64,000 bases of DNA, taken from an uncultured Burkholderiales bacterium (GTDB lineage: Bacteria > Pseudomonadota > Gammaproteobacteria > Burkholderiales > Burkholderiaceae_C). The stretch spans positions 124,001 through 188,000 of the forward strand of contig CALTTG010000001.1 in NCBI GenBank assembly GCA_943908475.1. Direction: 5' to 3'. Below the pieces are notes generated by a model. It was given only the letters and a program-made list of their open reading frames with translations. It did no database searches and was not told where the DNA came from. Positions 61,411 through 64,000 of the stretch are shown here, piece by piece. The stretch's first letter is position 1. Each line of letters begins with the position of its first letter. A program made the position numbers and the translations under genes.

Positions 61411-63870
61411 ATGATCTCCCCGCAAAAGCCGCTGGCCACATTCCGAATCGACATCCCCATCTCGGGGATGACTTGCGCTTCTTGTGTGTCCAGGGTAGAA
61501 AAATCGCTCAAGGCAACGGCTGGTGTGCAAAGCGCCAACGTCAATTTGGCCACCGAAGTGGCCTCGGTCCAAGCGGACCCATCTGTGAACCTTGAGGTAC
61601 TCAGCGCAGCCGTCCGCGAGGCCGGCTACGACCTGAAGACCACCGATGTGGCCCTCCATGTCGAGGGCATGACCTGCGCCTCTTGCGTCACCCGGGTGGA
61701 AAAAGCCTTGCTCAAGGTTCCCGGCGTCTTGTTGGCCTCCGTCAACCTGGCAACCGAACAGGCCGCCGTGCGTGCACTCTCCACGATCCCACCCGCATCT
61801 CTCGTGGCAGCCGTCACCAAGGCAGGCTATGTGACTCAATTGAAGCAGGAAGCCGAGCCCGCAAAGCCCAACACCCTGCCGACATGGGGGCCCGTGGCGA
61901 TCGCTTCTGTTTTAACCTTGCCACTGGTATTGCCCATGGTGCTGCAGTTGGTGGGGATCGACTGGATGCTCAATGGCTGGCTGCAACTCGCACTGGCCAC
62001 GCCGGTGCAATTCTGGCTGGGCTGGCGCTTCTACCGGGCAGGATGGCGGGCCGTCAAGGCCAAGGCCGGCAACATGGACCTGTTGGTTGCGCTTGGCACG
62101 TCCGCAGCCTTCGGCCTGTCCGTCTACCTTCTGATGCGGCATTCACAGCACGGCATGCCGCACCTCTATTTCGAAGCCTCGGCTGCAGTGATCACGCTCG
62201 TTCTCCTGGGCAAGTGGTTGGAAGATCGCGCAAAGCGGCAGACCACGGACGCGATTCGCTCTCTCAACGCCTTGCGGCCGAGCACGGCACTGGTTCGACG
62301 CGATGGCGTTGACGTCGAAATGCCCGTGGCCGACGTGAGGGTCGGTGACCTGGTGAGCATACGCCCGGGTGACCGCGTGCCCGTTGATGGCGAAATCATT
62401 GAGGGGCGCAGCCATGTGGATGAATCGCTCATCACAGGCGAAAGCCTGCCTGTCGCCAAACAAGTGGGTGATCAGGTGACCGGCGGGGCCATCAACGCCG
62501 AGGGCATGTTGATTGTCAAGACGCAGGCCGTCGGTGCCGAAACAACCCTGGCACGCATCATCCGGCTGATCGAGTCGGCCCAGGCGGGCAAGGCACCCAT
62601 CCAGCGCATCGTAGACCGTGTCAGCGCCGTGTTCGTTCCCGTGGTGTTGGGGGTCGCGCTACTCACCTTTCTGGCTTGGCTTGGCATCAACGGAGACTGG
62701 GAGCATGCCTTGATCAACGCCGTGGCCGTGCTGGTGATCGCCTGCCCATGTGCATTGGGCCTGGCCACACCCACGGCGATCATGGTCGGAACAGGTGCCG
62801 CCGCACGCCGAGGCATCCTCATCAAGGATGCTCAGGCATTGGAGATCGCGCATTCGGTGACCGTCGTGGCGTTCGACAAAACAGGCACACTGACGGAAGG
62901 CAAGCCGACGCTGGTAGCCGTTGTCCCGGCCGAAGGGTCAGGCATTGACGAAGTGGTCGCTCTGGCCGCAGCGTTGCAACAAGCAAGCAGCCATCCGCTG
63001 GCACTGGCAGTCACCACCCACGCCCGCGACGCCAGCCTCACCATCCCCTCTGTGCAAGATGCCAAGGCACTGGCGGGCCGGGGCGTCGAGGGCATGGTGA
63101 GGGGAGCCAAGTTGATGCTGGGCAACACCAGACTTTTGAATGAACTGGGGGTGGATGCAGGTGCGCTCGGCACGCAAGCCGATGTGTTGGAGCGGCAAGG
63201 ACGGACCTTGTCATGGCTTGTGCAGCAAAACGCAGGCGGCTTTGAACTGTTGGGGCTGATGGCCTTCGGAGACACCGTCAAGCCCACGGCAACTGCAGCG
63301 GTGAGAAACCTGCACCAACTGGGCATCAAAACCCTCATGCTGACCGGCGACAACCAGGGCAGCGCTGATGCGGTCGCGCAGGCCCTGGGTATTCTCGATG
63401 TGCGAGCGGAGGTGCTGCCCAGCGACAAAGCGGCCATCGTGCAAGCCTTGCGCGCCAGCGGTGAGGTCGTGGCCTTCGTGGGTGATGGCCTGAACGATGG
63501 CCCTGCCCTGGCTGCAGCATCTTGCGGTTTTGCGATGGCCGGAGGTGCTGACGTGGCAACCGAGACCGCAGGCGTCACGCTGATGCGCGGCGACCCCAGG
63601 CTGGTGGCCGACGCCCTGGATGTGTCGCGGCGAACCTATGCCAAGATCAAGCAGGGGCTGTTCTGGGCCTTTGCCTATAACGTCCTGGGCATCCCACTGG
63701 CGGCACTGGGCATGCTCAACCCCGTCATCGCGGGTGCCGCCATGGCGCTCAGCAGCCTCAGCGTCATCGCCAATGCGCTCTTGCTGCGCCGTTGGCGGGG
63801 TGCGATGGAAAACGAGTTGCCACAGCACACCAAGCCTGCCACCGTCAATTCACAAGGAGCCGCTGCATGA
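61411..63870 (+). CDS. copA: Cu(I)-exporting P-type ATPase CopA
   Basis: CopA pumps Cu(I) (or Ag(I)) from the cytoplasm to the periplasm. The 819-residue P1B-ATPase has two N-terminal HMA domains with CxxC sites C22/C25 and C89/C92 (both GMTCASC), eight expected membrane helices, and the transport motif CPC at 446-448 (VIACPCALGL). The actuator loop TGES is near 342-345, the phospho-acceptor D490 is in DKTGTLTEG, and GDGLNDGPAL lies in the hinge. It is preceded by a CueR operator, has a weak ribosome site, and overlaps cueR by ATGA. Confidence 0.96.
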   Translation: MISPQKPLATFRIDIPISGMTCASCVSRVEKSLKATAGVQSANVNLATEVASVQADPSVNLEVLSAAVREAGYDLKTTDVALHVEGMTCASCVTRVEKALLKVPGVLLASVNLATEQAAVRALSTIPPASLVAAVTKAGYVTQLKQEAEPAKPNTLPTWGPVAIASVLTLPLVLPMVLQLVGIDWMLNGWLQLALATPVQFWLGWRFYRAGWRAVKAKAGNMDLLVALGTSAAFGLSVYLLMRHSQHGMPHLYFEASAAVITLVLLGKWLEDRAKRQTTDAIRSLNALRPSTALVRRDGVDVEMPVADVRVGDLVSIRPGDRVPVDGEIIEGRSHVDESLITGESLPVAKQVGDQVTGGAINAEGMLIVKTQAVGAETTLARIIRLIESAQAGKAPIQRIVDRVSAVFVPVVLGVALLTFLAWLGINGDWEHALINAVAVLVIACPCALGLATPTAIMVGTGAAARRGILIKDAQALEIAHSVTVVAFDKTGTLTEGKPTLVAVVPAEGSGIDEVVALAAALQQASSHPLALAVTTHARDASLTIPSVQDAKALAGRGVEGMVRGAKLMLGNTRLLNELGVDAGALGTQADVLERQGRTLSWLVQQNAGGFELLGLMAFGDTVKPTATAAVRNLHQLGIKTLMLTGDNQGSADAVAQALGILDVRAEVLPSDKAAIVQALRASGEVVAFVGDGLNDGPALAAASCGFAMAGGADVATETAGVTLMRGDPRLVADALDVSRRTYAKIKQGLFWAFAYNVLGIPLAALGMLNPVIAGAAMALSSLSVIANALLLRRWRGAMENELPQHTKPATVNSQGAAA

Positions 63871-64000
63871 GCGAACACATGAACATCGGAGAAGCAGCCA
63901 AGGCCTCTGGCGTGTCGGCCAAGATGATCCGGCACTATGAAAGCGTGGGGCTCTTCCCCGGCGCTTTGCGAACCGATGCAGGTTACCGCCAGTACACCGA
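63867..64000 (+). CDS. cueR: Cu-responsive regulator CueR (3' end outside window)
   Basis: The first 44 residues of a MerR-family regulator are visible: MSEHMNIGEAAKASGVSAKM followed by IRHYESVGLFPGALRTDAGY. This is the typical CueR/HmrR winged-helix start. It overlaps copA by 4 bp, so it is regulated along with copA and should act on the two operators upstream of copA and copZ. The metal-binding cysteines lie beyond the window, so the CueR name rests on context. Confidence 0.85.
   Translation, partial: MSEHMNIGEAAKASGVSAKMIRHYESVGLFPGALRTDAGYRQYT

Overview
The window looks like part of a Burkholderiales (betaproteobacterial, probably Comamonadaceae-like) chromosome of high GC content. This rests on the gene order (corC-lnt-glyQ-glyS; yceD-rpmF-plsX-fabHDG-acpP-fabF-rpoE-rseA-mucD-lepA-lepB-rnc-era-recO-pdxJ-acpS-nagZ), on a DksA with a degenerate zinc finger, and on the divergent rluC/rne pair. 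The genus cannot be read from the sequence. No tRNA, rRNA or CRISPR array was seen.

Bases 1-14640 hold housekeeping genes. On the minus strand are corC, lnt, glyQ and glyS (glyS runs off the left edge), coaX, and an operon rluC-gph-Rieske protein-sppA-like peptidase. On the plus strand are a CobW-type GTPase, dksA, an unusual protein with two STAS-like domains, a chalcone-isomerase-fold secreted protein and an HDOD protein. Bases 14641-18460 hold a long leader and rne (RNase E). Bases 18461-31744 are a long minus-strand block: a lipoprotein and a small unknown protein, then nagZ, acpS, pdxJ, recO, era, rnc, a DUF4845 protein, lepB and lepA. Five of these junctions are 1-4 base stop/start overlaps. 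Upstream lie mucD, rseA, rpoE and a YgfX-like membrane protein. Bases 31758-38553 are the fatty-acid and phospholipid cluster. Bases 38605-48682 carry maf, an RsmI-like methyltransferase, DUF3429, an M61 peptidase, DUF3108, dsbC, ubiH, a hybrid histidine kinase and ychF.

From about 48770 the content is accessory. A P4-type integrase and a 271-residue unknown protein are followed by a complete 1313-bp IS3-family element. The IS abuts the 3' remnant of what looks like a tcmP gene and has no target duplication. A ParS/RES toxin-antitoxin pair follows. The last 10 kb is a Cu(I)/Ag(I) detoxification cluster: a MerR-family regulator, a Cys/His-rich membrane protein, CusC, a CusB with a CusF domain fused at its C-terminus, CusA with the full methionine triad, CopZ, CopA and the start of CueR. 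Two CueR-type operators lie between copZ and copA. CusCBA should export periplasmic copper or silver, and CopA/CopZ should clear the cytoplasm.

The main non-coding signals are a terminator-like double hairpin touching the lepA start codon, with DnaA-box-like sequences upstream; a roughly 700-nt structured rne leader; a UUCG hairpin between acpP and fabF; and a strong terminator between rseA and mucD, where rseB would be expected.
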